Shown here one piece after another: positions 13,501 to 24,506 of a DNA stretch of 64,000 nt. The notes under the pieces were generated by a model. That model was not told the origin of the DNA and ran no database searches. It was given only the letters and a program-made list of their open reading frames with translations. The translations under genes were made by a program, and so were the position numbers. Numbering within the stretch: the stretch's first letter is position 1; each line of letters opens with the position of its first letter. Where the stretch lies: assembly GCA_037952775.1 (NCBI GenBank), contig JBANAY010000003.1:25916001-25980000 (forward strand), read 5' to 3'. This DNA is from Clonostachys chloroleuca. Lineage: Eukaryota; Ascomycota; Sordariomycetes; Hypocreales; Bionectriaceae.

Positions 13501-13884
13501 ATCCTAACACTAAATCATATCAATACTTTGTAGCCAGCCTAGGGGGTAAGACAAACTAGAAGGCTCGAGCTACATAACGCGTTATCTGAATAGCAAACTC
13601 TACTAGGCCCAGGAAAACATGGGCCTTGGTAAGAGCATCGGCAATTGCGGTGCCTTACCTTCCGATTTTCATATTTGAGAGGAAGCTTTTTCTTCCTCTT
13701 CTTCTTCCTCTTCGACTTCGCCTTCCGATCAACACTTCGACAACTACTCCCCCTTTTTCAAACTTCTTCGGGGAAGGGATAGGGAAAAGCAAAACGCAGA
13801 CTAACTTTCAAAAGGCATATAGGTAAGTTTCAGGCAACATTCTCTCCCTGGTTCATTCGAGAAGCAAAACACTAACAAGCCAGA
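4513..13884. promoter_or_regulatory. 9.3-kb gene-free interval upstream of the 2.9-kb regulator
   Basis: No open frame here resembles a known protein or joins across splice sites into one. Transcription orientation makes the interval the upstream region of the minus-strand regulator at 2876-4512 and the downstream flank of the Zn2Cys6 gene ending at 13885. It may hold a long promoter, upstream untranslated exons or a non-coding RNA. Visible local features are TAGGTA/GTACGTA-rich words near 5641-5665, a 21-base tandem duplication at 10502-10543, a run of nine G at about 12635-12643 and a CT-rich stretch near 13686-13725. Confidence 0.5.
10502..10543. repeat. Two tandem copies of a 21-base unit
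   Basis: The unit at 10502-10522 is repeated exactly at 10523-10543, followed by the first bases of a third copy (GCCT). It is a small local duplication within the long gene-free interval, with no coding consequence that I can see. Confidence 0.8.
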
Positions 13885-16251
13885 CTAGACACCACCCTCG
13901 AGCGGCGTAACGAACGAATAATTAAAATCGAGCAAACCGTCGAGCATCCAGTTTTGCGGGTCGAAAAAGTCGATAGAATCGCCGTAGTTCATCGCCCCTA
14001 TGAGACTGTTAGGAGCGGAGGAAGGGGCGGAGAGGCCAGTTGCGCCGGGAGTTAGGGCACCATTAGTTGAGAGCATGCTGGAGGCCCCGAGGCTGTGTGA
14101 TGGCATCAAGGTGCTGTCCAGATGGGTCGACGAGGCTGAAGAATCGTTTGCTGGTTCCGGCTGAGGTGTCTGCTTGATGCCTGTAGCAATACCGTCATTA
14201 GCACATTACACATCGTAGCGAAAGATGAATCCTGCTCTGGCAGGGGAACCTTACTCTCTAGAGTCCCTCTTCCTTGAGACTGATACTCCTCTCTCCAACG
14301 CCAAACAGAATCAAAGACAAGACTCATACTGTGACGACACCGAACCTTGAGTTGTAAGCTATCGTCAACTTGTACTGGCGAATCATCATGGGGATCAAGG
14401 GCGTGGTTATTGCTGTCCATACGGGCGCCGTTCCACATCTGCAACATCAACTCAGCCAAACGCCACTGCAGGTCGTTGTGCACAACACTGGTCGTCCGTA
14501 TTGCGTGGACGGTTTGCTGGAACAAGGAGCGGGCTCTCGCAAACTCAATTGTCTTAGAGAAGAACGATCTCATCAGCTTCAGGATTGTGAAGCCTGCAGC
14601 CACCAGCATTTGTTGAATGTAATTGGTACAGTATGATAACATCGGAAGGCTGCTCTTGGCTCCTGGAGACTTGGCCTGGCCTTGTTCCAGGACGTCATCT
14701 AGGAAGTTGGTCGCAGATCTCCAAAGCCCCATCAAGTCGTCCATGTAGCCAGGCGTAGTGCTGGAATCGAAGAATCCAGCAAGCCTCATGTGTAAGCAAG
14801 CTGCGCGGAGGTGGAGGTTAACGATCGGACCCAACCGCTGAGACATGATGTTGGCATGCAACTCAGCATAGTCGCGTCGATACACTCTCATGAGCATAGC
14901 CCGATGCTCATCACCGGCAACACCTCTGGGGTCGCTTGCGTTGCTGTACATTTCCTTGGAGACTTTGTCGCAAAATCTCTCAATTTGGAGTCGAGCCTCC
15001 AACTCGGGGCTCAGCTGAAGCGCGTTGTCGTCGCCAGGCCTCATCGCCAGCGTCCAGTCATACAAGGTGGACGACGGCTGGCCATATCCAGTACCGACGT
15101 TTTGCGCCACAATATTGCACACGGCCCAGGTGGTCACACGATCTCGGAGTTGGTCCTGATTAAGCTCAACTGAGATACGTGAGAAATCCTGGATGTGGTT
15201 TGGCCGGTGCAAACCAATACCTGTAGCCGTCTTCATCATGACTCCACAAAGAATATGGGTTGGATCTGATGCGGTAGTACTTGTGGGTAGGGGCCAAGCG
15301 CAGAGCAAGCACATAGCCTTGACAACATAATAGCTACTAGGCACCTCGCCTATGGTTGTCCAAAGGAAACTCGTCAGAGCTGTAGAGATATTGCTTAACA
15401 AATTAGGCGCATTCGGTGGAGAGAAACGCCTCGCTGCGACGGCGACAATCGTCCAAAACAGTAGGGGATGCTGTTGGTGATATTGCGTCGGCGTTTGTTG
15501 CGGGTTGAGGAAGGGGAGGAAAGGATGATATACGTCAAAGTATTCTGCAAATAGTTGGGTTACATCCTCGTCCGTCAGGCGCACTGCGCCTAGTTCGTGG
15601 GAATAGTGTGGTACATTGTACGAGCCACCCCTCTTGAGATGGAGTAACGACGAAACGGCTTCGTCAGACCCCATTAGAGACGGGTTGCGAACGTGTGTGT
15701 ACTGCGTGGTGTGCGTGATTGGGGAGTTGATTTGTTCGTCGTCCTCATCCGCAATGAACCCCTGGGCCTGTGCGTTTGAAACGTTCCGTCGCAGGCGCTC
15801 AATCTCCTTTTCCATCTCGGCGTGCTTGCTACGCTTTCCGACACGTTTGAAGTTGGACTCGATCTTGCATTCTAGCTTGAGGCGTCGACACCGCGAACAA
15901 CTTTGGAAAGGGTCCTGGACCACGTCACAGCGAAGCTATTGCCAGGCACTTGAATCAGCATTTTATTTTTTTTAAATGGCCAGCGCGCTCCCAGGCCAAG
16001 CAGGAAGCGTAAGATGGAACCTACCTTCTGTTGGCGACACTCGTTACAAGCTCTTTTGACACCAGGTTGCCTCTTCTTCTCATTGTCTGCATGATCTTCG
16101 TCGTGGTCGATCAAACTGCCCGGACTGCTCTCGAGCCCCCGAACCCAGCGCTTCGCTTGCGCTTTGTCGCACCGCCATGGCGCGAACTGACGGGGCTTGT
16201 TGGGCTCATCGAGTTCGCCCCACCAATAGCCATGATGGACGCGCTGTCCAT
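13885..16251 (-). CDS. prtT: Zn(II)2Cys6 transcription factor, PrtT/War1 type
   Basis: Exons are 16251-16025, 15935-14255 and 14180-13885, giving about 734 residues. A binuclear zinc cluster spans the first intron and fits CX2CX6CX9CX2CX6C exactly (CNECRQQK, then LRC, ending LKLEC). A basic linker with RVGKRSKHAEMEKEIERL follows and looks like the coiled dimerisation element. The long middle part is a fungal transcription-factor regulatory domain. The cluster sequence is closest, from memory, to PrtT, the activator of secreted protease genes in aspergilli, and to the related weak-acid regulator War1. The exact target set in this organism is inference. The N-terminus starting MDSASIMAIGG is in frame only if one base is missing from the C5 run at 16136-16140 (plus strand). 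The short first exon carries a KRKRS nuclear-signal-like stretch. Confidence 0.85.
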
Positions 16252-17833
16252 CAAACAGCCCAGCTGCCCAGGGCAGCGTCACAGGGCGAATTGCCCAGGA
16301 AGCTATACAGAGGAATGGGGCGAACGAGGTTCCAGGCTATATGAAGCGTTTGCTAATACCTGGACGCTAATTGGGAACAATAGCGGTGGCCGGTGTCGCA
16401 ATGTTGGGCGGGATGAAAAAAGATTATGGAGAGACATAGAGGCCGAATGCGGAGGTGGCATGGAAATGAGAGGGTTTTGATTGATTTTCAACGGTGTGGA
16501 ACGAGCGGGGAAGGGAAAGAAGCAAAATAATCGCAGGAGCTGATTCGCCATTGGAGTGCCATTGCCCCGCACAGAGAGGTGAGAGCGACCCGACTAGTGG
16601 CTCGAGTCCTGCGCAGCTATTGGCTACGAGCTGCTATCACGTGCGAAAGCGGAGCATGGATGAGAAGTGGGGCTCGTTCTGAAGAACGCCTTTGCAAAGT
16701 TGACACAAAAAGAGGTACTGCAAAGGCACCTCTGCAGAATTATCCAAGCAACTGCCTGGCGTGGAACGCAGCAGCTGATCATCACTGCACGTGCTTTTTT
16801 GCAGTCCCTGTTACTCCGACGCCCACTTAGTCTTTGCTAGGCCATTGTAGGAAATTCCCCGTCATAGAAAGCAGCGAGAAAACAAGCACATTACATGCAT
16901 CCAATCGTTTCAGTTGATCCTGCAGAGAAACTTCTGTTTTCGCCGTCTCCTGCTTCTCACACCATGCCTAATCCTAGCGCAACTAAACGACCAGTCAAGT
17001 TGACGTTCAAGCCTGCGCCAAAGCCCAGCTCTCATACTCACTGTCCGAAGCCCAGTTCCGAACTAAAATTCGTGCTACCCGGGACCAAGCCCGAACCTGG
17101 TGCGTAGGCTCTTGCGTGAGTCAGTCCGTGTTGTTAACATCGGGTCTGGTAGAGGAAGTTTTCATTGATACTACTGCTACTCCGCAGCCTTTTCTCGACC
17201 CAGAAATTCCGACGAAATCGACTTGAAATGTCAGCACTTTGGACATGTGCTGATTCGTGAGGGAGTTGGGATGTAACCCCAAAAGTAATAGGTATCACAG
17301 AAGTAGACCCAACACATCTAGTGTACACCTAGCTACACTTACCGGTGTGGAGTAGAGATAGGCATTTGTTGGAAGCAGCCAATAGCCTTACTTTGGTAAT
17401 TTCATTTTCCCTGGGGTTTGCCATCGAATTGGGGCAATTCCCGAGCGAGGAACACAATGAGGCAACTCGCAGCGACGCGCTAGAAGAGGGGGCCCAGGAA
17501 TAAGGCGCCCTCCAAGAACGAATAGGTTGCTAGCCAGATGAGGATATCCGTACGAAACACGGGGTTAAAACTAGTAATTTAACATTGTATTAGCAATCAG
17601 CGAGTAGAGCACTTCTGAGGTAGAGGTGGTCTTGTTCACAATCCTACTGCATGCGCCCAACATGGAAAACCGATCCATGGCAATATATGAACTTGGTTGA
17701 AGAACAAACATAGCACCTGTAGCGGGCATTCATAATTTAGCCAACCACACCGGAACAACCTATTGAGGAAATAGCCACTTTGAGTAATAGACTTTGGCAA
17801 AAAAAAATGTCGTGAGAAAAAGAAAATGAAGCG
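16252..17833. other. Intergenic region upstream of the PrtT-type gene
   Basis: This is the promoter side of the minus-strand Zn2Cys6 gene. A 70-codon plus-strand frame at 16895-17107 encodes a Pro-, Lys- and Ser-rich peptide. It has no recognised homologue and no obvious continuation, so I do not call it a gene. CACGTG cores occur near 16638 and 16786. Nothing else is seen. Confidence 0.45.
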
Positions 17834-17920
17834 TGGTTTCGCCCGGGCTCGAACCGGGGACCGTCTCGGAAATAACAAGATATGTTAGCGAGAAATCATG
17901 ACCAACTAGACCACGAAACC
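17834..17920 (-). tRNA. tRNA-Val(AAC) with a 13-base intron
   Basis: The minus strand folds as a complete tRNA. The acceptor stem pairs GGTTTCG (17920-17914) with CGAAACC (17841-17835), and the discriminator A is at 17834. The D arm contains the TAGTTGG box A. The TPsiC arm contains GGTTCGAGCC. The anticodon stem TCTCG/CGAGA encloses 20 bases. This resolves as a seven-base loop plus a canonical intron of 13 bases (17870-17882) inserted one base 3' of the anticodon. The anticodon AAC lies at 17884-17886. Body and anticodon match eukaryotic tRNA-Val. The gene is divergent from tim10, about 200 bases away. Confidence 0.92.
17870..17882 (-). other. Intron of tRNA-Val
   Basis: Thirteen AT-rich bases lie between position 37 and position 38 of the anticodon loop, the standard site for nuclear tRNA introns removed by the tRNA splicing endonuclease. 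Confidence 0.85.
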
Positions 17921-18124
17921 ATGACTTGATTTATCCCGTTTTCCATTTACAAGCCCAGTGCTCCGGACCCGACTCGATAACCAAACCTCGATAAGCAAAA
18001 ATTGCGATAACTACTAGCTCTCATAGAATCAACCTTCGGCTGGTAGTAACCATCTTCAAACCTCATACGAACCATCACCAGCCTGCTTTAACTACATACG
18101 GACTTAATCTCAATTACCGACAAA

Positions 18125-18473
18125 ATGTCTTTCCTCGGACTCGGACGCCCCCAACCCACCTCAGAGCAGAAGATCGCTGCTGTCGAGGGCGAGATGCGAA
18201 TGATGGCCGACACATACAACAGGTAATTACACTCTGTCGCATCACGACGAACGGGGGCCATATTTTTGCTAATCGTGCGGCTATAGACTCCAGGCTATGT
18301 GCCAGAAGAAGTGCATCCCCACAGACTACCGCGAGGGCGAGCTCAACAAGGGCGAATCCGTCTGCCTCGACCGCTGCACTGCTAAATTCCTCGACACGAG
18401 CATCAAGGTCAGCGAGATCATGCAAGCGGAGGGTCAAGCCGCCGGCAATCAGGGAGGCGGTGGTCTCTTCTAG
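18125..18473 (+). CDS. tim10: Mitochondrial import translocase subunit Tim10
   Basis: Two exons, 18125-18222 and 18287-18473, encode 94 residues, the usual size of a small Tim protein. The product carries the twin CX3C motif (CQKKC and CLDRC, 16 residues apart) that forms two disulfides in the intermembrane space. The pattern MCQKKCIP...LDRCTAKF is typical of Tim10 and not of Tim9, Tim8 or Tim13. With Tim9 it forms the hexameric chaperone that guides carrier and beta-barrel precursors across the intermembrane space. There is no cleavable presequence, as expected for a Mia40 substrate. The 64-base intron is bordered by GTAATT and CTATAG. The gene converges with the STB6-like gene. Confidence 0.95.
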
Positions 18474-18838
18474 ATTTGCCATTTTTCTTGCATCATAGAA
18501 GATTACCGAGGGAAAAAGGATGGAACTTTGTACGAGTTGGACGAATAAACTGTCGGTATCCTACGTTTGGGAACACTGGTTATACCTTGGCACAAAAGGG
18601 AGCATTGGCACTGCTGGATAGATTCCAGACAAGTTGGTAGTCGGTGTTTGAATATGTATGTATAATATCATGATAATCGAATGAAATCTCCTCTATTGGA
18701 GTCGAGGTGACTGTTTGGAAACGCCATATGCCTATATATGAGGGTATCTCACGCTGAAGTGCTTTAAATCTTTGCTCAAATCCATCTCCCTAAAGACACA
18801 CCAAGCATACCATTTTTGTACAAAAAAATCGAAAGATA
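18474..18838. other. Convergent 3' region between tim10 and the STB6-like gene
   Basis: These 365 AT-rich bases are shared by the 3' untranslated regions of two converging genes. No open frame or RNA structure is apparent. Confidence 0.6.
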
Positions 18839-21579
18839 TCAGCGGCGGTCTTCGATGATGTTTGCACCCATCCCGATACCGGTTACTTTCCGAACAACCC
18901 AGTGAAGCCATGTCTCGGTCTCCAGTTGGGCCTTTAGCTCTTCAGCCCTCTTCTCGACATCCTCGACCTGCCGCTGGAAATTTTGCACCCCTTCTTCGAC
19001 GTCATCCACCTTCTGTGACACCGAGTTGATCTCATACTCCAGCCTTGTAAGCAGCTCCTCAATATCCTTCACACTCTGAGCGAGACTGGACCTCTCATCC
19101 CCTATGACTTGCTCCGAGCTATATCGAACACGGTAGCATGCTTCGCTGAGTTGCTGGTACAAGGCTTGGATATCTTCCTTGTCCCTGGCTAGACGCTCGT
19201 CCAGAACTGCGACGGATCTTAATTTGTCCTCAACCCACGGTTCAACATTGTACGTGATGTCGTCGATGCTGAGGCTGAGATTGCGTACCACTTCGGCAAC
19301 GGCCTTTACATCTTTGAGACTTTCTGTGTGCCCCTCGATATCAATGATCTCCTCCCAAGTTAAGATGGCCTCCTCTGCATCGCCAAAAGAAGTTCGCCGA
19401 GGCCACCTGTTCTCGTTAAACTCGTGTTTTACGTAGAGCTGCCCAACTTCAAAACTATTACGTCGCGCCAGCTCTAGTTGATGCATTAATTCTTTTCGCT
19501 CTGCTTCCGCTGCAGAGCCTTGAAAGTCTTGCTCATCCACGGCAGAGCCGCCTGTTGATACGTCTGCATTTAGAACCTCCTTCCGTAAATCTGAAACTAG
19601 GTTGCTCAATTCAGAGTCAGAATCGGCCGGTCTTTTGGCATTCTTTGAGTCAGAGGTTGAAGTTGAGGGGTCTCTTGACTCCATAATTGGAGGCGGAACT
19701 GTAAATGCGTCCTCTCCACGCTTCATGGCTGCTAGATACTCCTCTGGTTTGTTTTTCCACGTAAATGCCCTTCCAATTGGCATTATCCCAGGGCTTGCAA
19801 TACTTGAGAGATCACTGCCACTTGAGAGAACAGGTTGTCCGTTTTTGGCCTGGACTATCTCTTCCTTAGTCGTAATCGACGGACGACTGACATGGCCACG
19901 CCTCGAGCCTCCAACGACATCCTTGAATCGACCAAAGCCGGATTTTGCGTCGCTCATCTTGCCAGCCACACTCTTGAGGACATTCCTCCGTGAGGCCTCC
20001 TTTTCCCCGGGACTCTCCATGAAGTTTGCCGTTGAGCTTGGAGACATCTCGGGGAAGCTGTGATGAAACTCCTCTCTTCGCTTGAACTCGGGCTCTTCAT
20101 TATTCTGGGCTGTCGGCGGCCGATAAAGAGCTTGGGCCGATTCCTCGTGTTTTCCGAAAGCGAGGGCGGAAGGGCCAGGTTCGGGGTTGTTACTCTCCGC
20201 CGGGCTACGTCGCGGCTTGCCATACCAAAGCCATTTTGCACGTTCTCCGTATGCAAATGTGACGAATGTGTCCATATCCAAGGTCTCCACATCCGCAAGT
20301 CCGCCTTTATCCTTGCCGGACACTATTCCCATGACGATTTCTCCTCTCTTGCCTCCAATTTCAGTCATTCTCGATTTCATGGCTTTCTGAACCCCCCAGC
20401 CCTCACCAGCTGCCGCTTTGGCCGTCACGTTGTGGAGTTTGAGCAGAGTCGGGCGGTCAAGCCTCCGAGTCCGTTCTAGCTTGACTGACTTTTGGAAGTA
20501 GTAGATTCCCCTCTTTGTGTTCTCGATGTCGAACACATCCTTGGCGACCGGTGCGCCATACGAGTATAATCTGTTTCGGGCACCCATGAACATACCGAGA
20601 AGGGCTGCGACTGTTGCCGGCCCAAGGATCCCGTCATTTGGTTCGAAATTGAAGTGCTCAGCTCCAACTTCTGTCCACCAGTCCCCAATAGCTTTCTCGG
20701 TAACATCGCACAGCAGACCGTCAATGTATTCATGTTGAAGCTTCGTAAACATATAGAGGGCAACCTGGCACAGCTTGACTAGTTCAATTACAGCTGTGGT
20801 GAAATCAATCTTGTCAGACACCTTGTATAGGGACAGAAACTTGGCTTTGGTTGCCTCGGCTGGTGGGGTCAGTGTCAGGGCTGAGCGACCAGAGCAGCCC
20901 AGGCGCTTGAGGTTCTCATTTACGATGAAATTCATTCGGTGGGCTTTGATATCACCGTCGGGAACCGGTATAACTGTCAACGAGGAAGGGAAGCTGCTCA
21001 GGTTGGTGACCATGAGCTCTCCCAATTCTGTGTCCTTTGGGCGAGCTAGGTATTGCCCGGTGGCCTTGAAATACACGCGCAATCGGATGGACCACAAGTT
21101 TTCATCGGCCGGTACAGACAAAACCCCGACCACAACAGAGTGTTTTTCGTCGCCGGTATATGTGACAATGACCAGTGTAGGGGATTGTCTGGAACAAGCC
21201 CACTGCTCGACGAGGTATAGTTCATACCCACGCAAGGTTGCACGACGTTCGACGACTCGCACACAGGGATCATCTTCGAGGTATCTGCAAATAAGAAAAA
21301 TGCATGGTTAGAATAAAAGAAGTTCCAAATTCAAGGTGAGGAATCGCAGGACTGTATGCCTTACCTGAAGGCTATTGGATCAGGGAAAACGATGTTCTTG
21401 CGAGCTCCCAGGTCCCCGGAGCCGTTGTGGGAGAGTGGTTCCCCAAATGTATCCGTCATATCTCCCGATGGCCCCCGCGTATTGCGTTGGGCTTGTGATC
21501 TGCTCGCGACTGGTATCAAGTCGTCTTCGCGGTGAGGTGCAAGTAGCCGCGCTTCTACAGGGGAGGTGAAGAAGCTCAT
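18839..21579 (-). CDS. STB6-like (Sin3-binding protein 6 family) protein
   Basis: Exons 21579-21365 and 21284-18839 encode about 886 residues. Just after the intron the sequence YLEDDPCVRVVERRATLRGY matches, from memory, the fungal STB6-like N-terminal domain, named after the yeast Sin3-binding protein Stb6. The middle third is Ser- and Pro-rich and poorly ordered. The C-terminal about 150 residues form a long coiled coil (repeated heptads, for example KDIEELLTRLEYEINSVSQK). A short hydrophobic stretch follows near the end (WLHWVVRKVTGIGMG), possibly a membrane or packing element. Yeast Stb2 and Stb6 bind the Sin3 histone-deacetylase scaffold, but the role in filamentous fungi is not established. 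The gene is divergent from rmd5, with 572 bases between starts. Confidence 0.8.
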
Positions 21580-22151
21580 GGTGTCGAGATGTCGTCGGCC
21601 CCTGAGGCTCCCCGCCGGCGGCAGAAGGGCATTCTTGAGGACTATGCAGTCGGGGTGGCGTTGGGAATCAGGATTGCGCGCATGGGATTTCCTATTCGGT
21701 TATGGAAAAAGCCAATGTTTCAGAGGCGCGATGCATCTGTATGTCTACTGTAGCCTGGAAAGCTATCCCATTCATTCGGTCGGCGGGTCCACACATGTGA
21801 TAATCCGACTACCTACGTAATTGTGGCTCCACGCACGGTTATATGACTATATGGGTTTGATGCATGGCGGCACCACTTGCATGAATCTGGGGGATCTAGA
21901 CCGCATGCTCGGCTGTTATCGATAACGGCTCGACTGCTTCAACACCACTTAGAGTGATCTCGTCATTGGGAGAAACCTAGCGACTTTCGACTCAACAGCT
22001 CAACTGCAGCGAGGAGAATCTCTGGATCGACTTCCTTTAATAAACGACCGAAAATCGCGAGGCATAGGTGTGTTCCTGTGCCTTGTATGACCTTTCAGCG
22101 GGGAGATCGACATTAGCTTCTCTGAGCTCGAGCTCGAACACACCACCCACG
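21580..22151. promoter_or_regulatory. Divergent promoter of the STB6-like gene and rmd5
   Basis: This 572-base interval separates two divergent starts. An ATG at 22068 is in frame with rmd5 and would add 28 residues (MCSCALYDLS...). The extension is low-complexity, so I prefer the ATG at 22152 as start and treat 22068-22151 as leader. Confidence 0.5.
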
Positions 22152-23547
22152 ATGACTGGCGCAGATAATGCCCCCGTGTCGCCGTTTGCGCCTCTGCAGG
22201 CGGATCTGGCTCGCATGAAGAAGTCCAATCTAAATGCTGCCATAGGAGACGTCGATAAGATATTGGAAATGCTTGAACGGACCAGAGAACAAGTTGCTCA
22301 AGGTGAGTGCTCACTGAAGGGGCCGCTCATCCTTTGAGCTCATGTATATGAGGCACTATGTCTGACCGTTACCCAGAATCTGAATCACATAAGATATCCA
22401 TGGCCATGACAAGGCTACAGAATCCAATAAAGGAAAAATGCGATGCGATCACCAGCGACCTCAAAGAAGTGACAAAGGCGCAGAGGGCCTTTGGGAAAGC
22501 CCTCGATAAGGTATGGGGATAACCTTCCCTTCCGATAGCTGGATTATGGAACGTTTGCTAATTTATATCGTCCCATAGGCCATGCCGCTCAGAGACTTGC
22601 CAATGGAAACAGATGCCATGGCAGAATACCCCGAACATGTCGTCCGCGCAATCGGCATGCACTTGCTCCGCGAGGGCCAGTTCTCCGTTGCGTCGACGTT
22701 CGTCGACGAGGCCGAACACATAACCCGGGGTGAATCCTTCATGGTAAACCCCCTAGATGCGACCCAGGATAATGGCATGGACTCCCGGTCAAAGGAAGAC
22801 CTGCAGCACCAGTTCGCCAAAATGTACGAGATCCTCGCTGAACTCAAGGCTTCCAACCTAATACCCGCTATTGAATGGGCTCGGGAAAACAGCAGAAGAT
22901 TGGAAGCGAGAGGGAGCACCTTGGAGTTTGAACTCAGCAAGCTACAGTTTATCTGGTTGTTCAAGGGTGCCTCAGACACAAGGGAATCAGAGTTCGCTGG
23001 CCAGACCAGTGCATTCGATTACGGACGGCAGCACTTTGCTCGCTTCCAGCGACGCCACCTCCGTGAGATTGCCCAGCTCTGCACCGCAATGGTCTACGCC
23101 CCGAATCTCGAGGAGTCGCCCTATAATTACCTCTTCCAGACCGACACTGCTTTCGATGAAGTCGCGCTCAGCTTCACTCGCGAGTTCTGCTCTCTGCTGG
23201 GTCTCTCAGCTGAATCGCCCCTCTACGTGGCCGTCACGGCAGGGTCCATAGCCCTCCCAAGACTCTTGAAATATACCACATACATGAAGGAAAAGAAGAC
23301 GGAGTGGTCGACGGTGAATGAGCTGGCATTCGAGACCCCGCTCCCTCCGTCGATGATCTACCATCCCATCTTTGTCTGCCCAGTCAGCAAGGAGCAGACC
23401 ACGGAGTTGAACCCCCCGATGATGCTGATCTGCGGGCACGTTATCTCCCGAGACAGTCTCCATAACATCGCCAAGGGCTCTCGGTATAAGTGCCCCTACT
23501 GCCCACAGGAGGGAGCAACATCGGACACAGTAGAGATATTTTTGTGA
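22152..23547 (+). CDS. rmd5: GID/CTLH ubiquitin ligase subunit RMD5 (Gid2)
   Basis: Exons 22152-22302, 22377-22510 and 22579-23547 give 417 residues. The N-terminus is helical with a LisH-like region. The middle carries a CTLH/CRA domain (residues about 130-290; LLREGQFSVASTFVDEA is its start). The C-terminus is a degenerate RING: CPVSKEQ, then LICGHVISRDSL and KCPYCP, with fewer metal ligands than a classical RING. This is the known form of RMD5/Gid2, the catalytic partner of Gid9. The complex ubiquitinates gluconeogenic enzymes and other N-degron substrates. Length and motif order match fungal Gid2 proteins. The splice sites are all consensus and restore one frame. Confidence 0.93.
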
Positions 23548-24506
23548 TTTGCCCTTTGATTTAGGGTACGAACGAAGCATGCGGGACGTGTCAAGGTCTG
23601 TCTACTACTTGCATCACTTGGAACAGCCTTTTTCTATCATCACGGTGATCATTGGGTGTTGGCAATTTGTTTTTCTTTCCTACTCGAGCTGGCGCTCCGA
23701 TAGGTGTTTCCTAGCCTTCGAGTTGGAGTCATAAGCGGAAAGGTACTTGGGATTGATGAGACGCAGATTAAGCGAATATGTGTTTGAGACTAGGGGTTTA
23801 GGCGCATGGGGACGAAGACTTCACGTTTCATTGTATACTTGCGAAGTCTTTATCAATACATCATACAAAACACCCCTCATCTCTCACACACGTAGGAGTC
23901 ACTCGAGGGAAATCATGGCTTCTTGGTTTTAATATATGTATAACGGAAAAATATTAGAATCTGAAAAAAAAAGAGCGAGCCTAGATATAACCCCCATCTA
24001 ACTCGGAGGCAAAGCAACTGGCACATTTTCCGATGTAACTAACCTGCTCCTACCCTCCTTCAAACCTGGAAAATCCCTCTGGAAGAATTGACAGTATATA
24101 GCTGCCCCAGGTTTCGCTGGCCCTCCGACCAACAACATCCAAAACATAATTCGGCAGAAGATAGCAACATAAAGGAAAATGGCAACAAAATAATGAGACA
24201 TGTACCGCAAACTCCGGCCCATTGGGCCCTTGAGAACGATTTTATGGCGACCTGATGCCTGGTATAAGAATGACGCCCAAAACGGTTGAGAACAAGGCAG
24301 CGCGGTACGAGGGAACAGTGAGGAAAAAGTTGTGTGTCCAGCCAGCACTTGCTGTTCCCGCAGTACACCGCCCGGTACCTGCTCCAATGATCATAACTTC
24401 GTGTCTTTATACACCACCCCGCGTCGTGAATTCTCCCCGCACGACTTTTTTTTTCTTCTTTTCTGGATTTTCGTATGTCCATCGGTCCATCTTTCGCCTG
24501 ATTGGC
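23548..24506. other. Convergent 3' region after rmd5
   Basis: This interval lies between the converging 3' ends of rmd5 and the UPF0658-type gene. Only short unrecognised frames are present. I see nothing else in it. Confidence 0.5.

Noticed and set aside
16895..17107. 70-codon Pro/Lys-rich plus-strand frame
   Set aside because: No known family, no supporting splice partner; kept only as a note in the intergenic entry.
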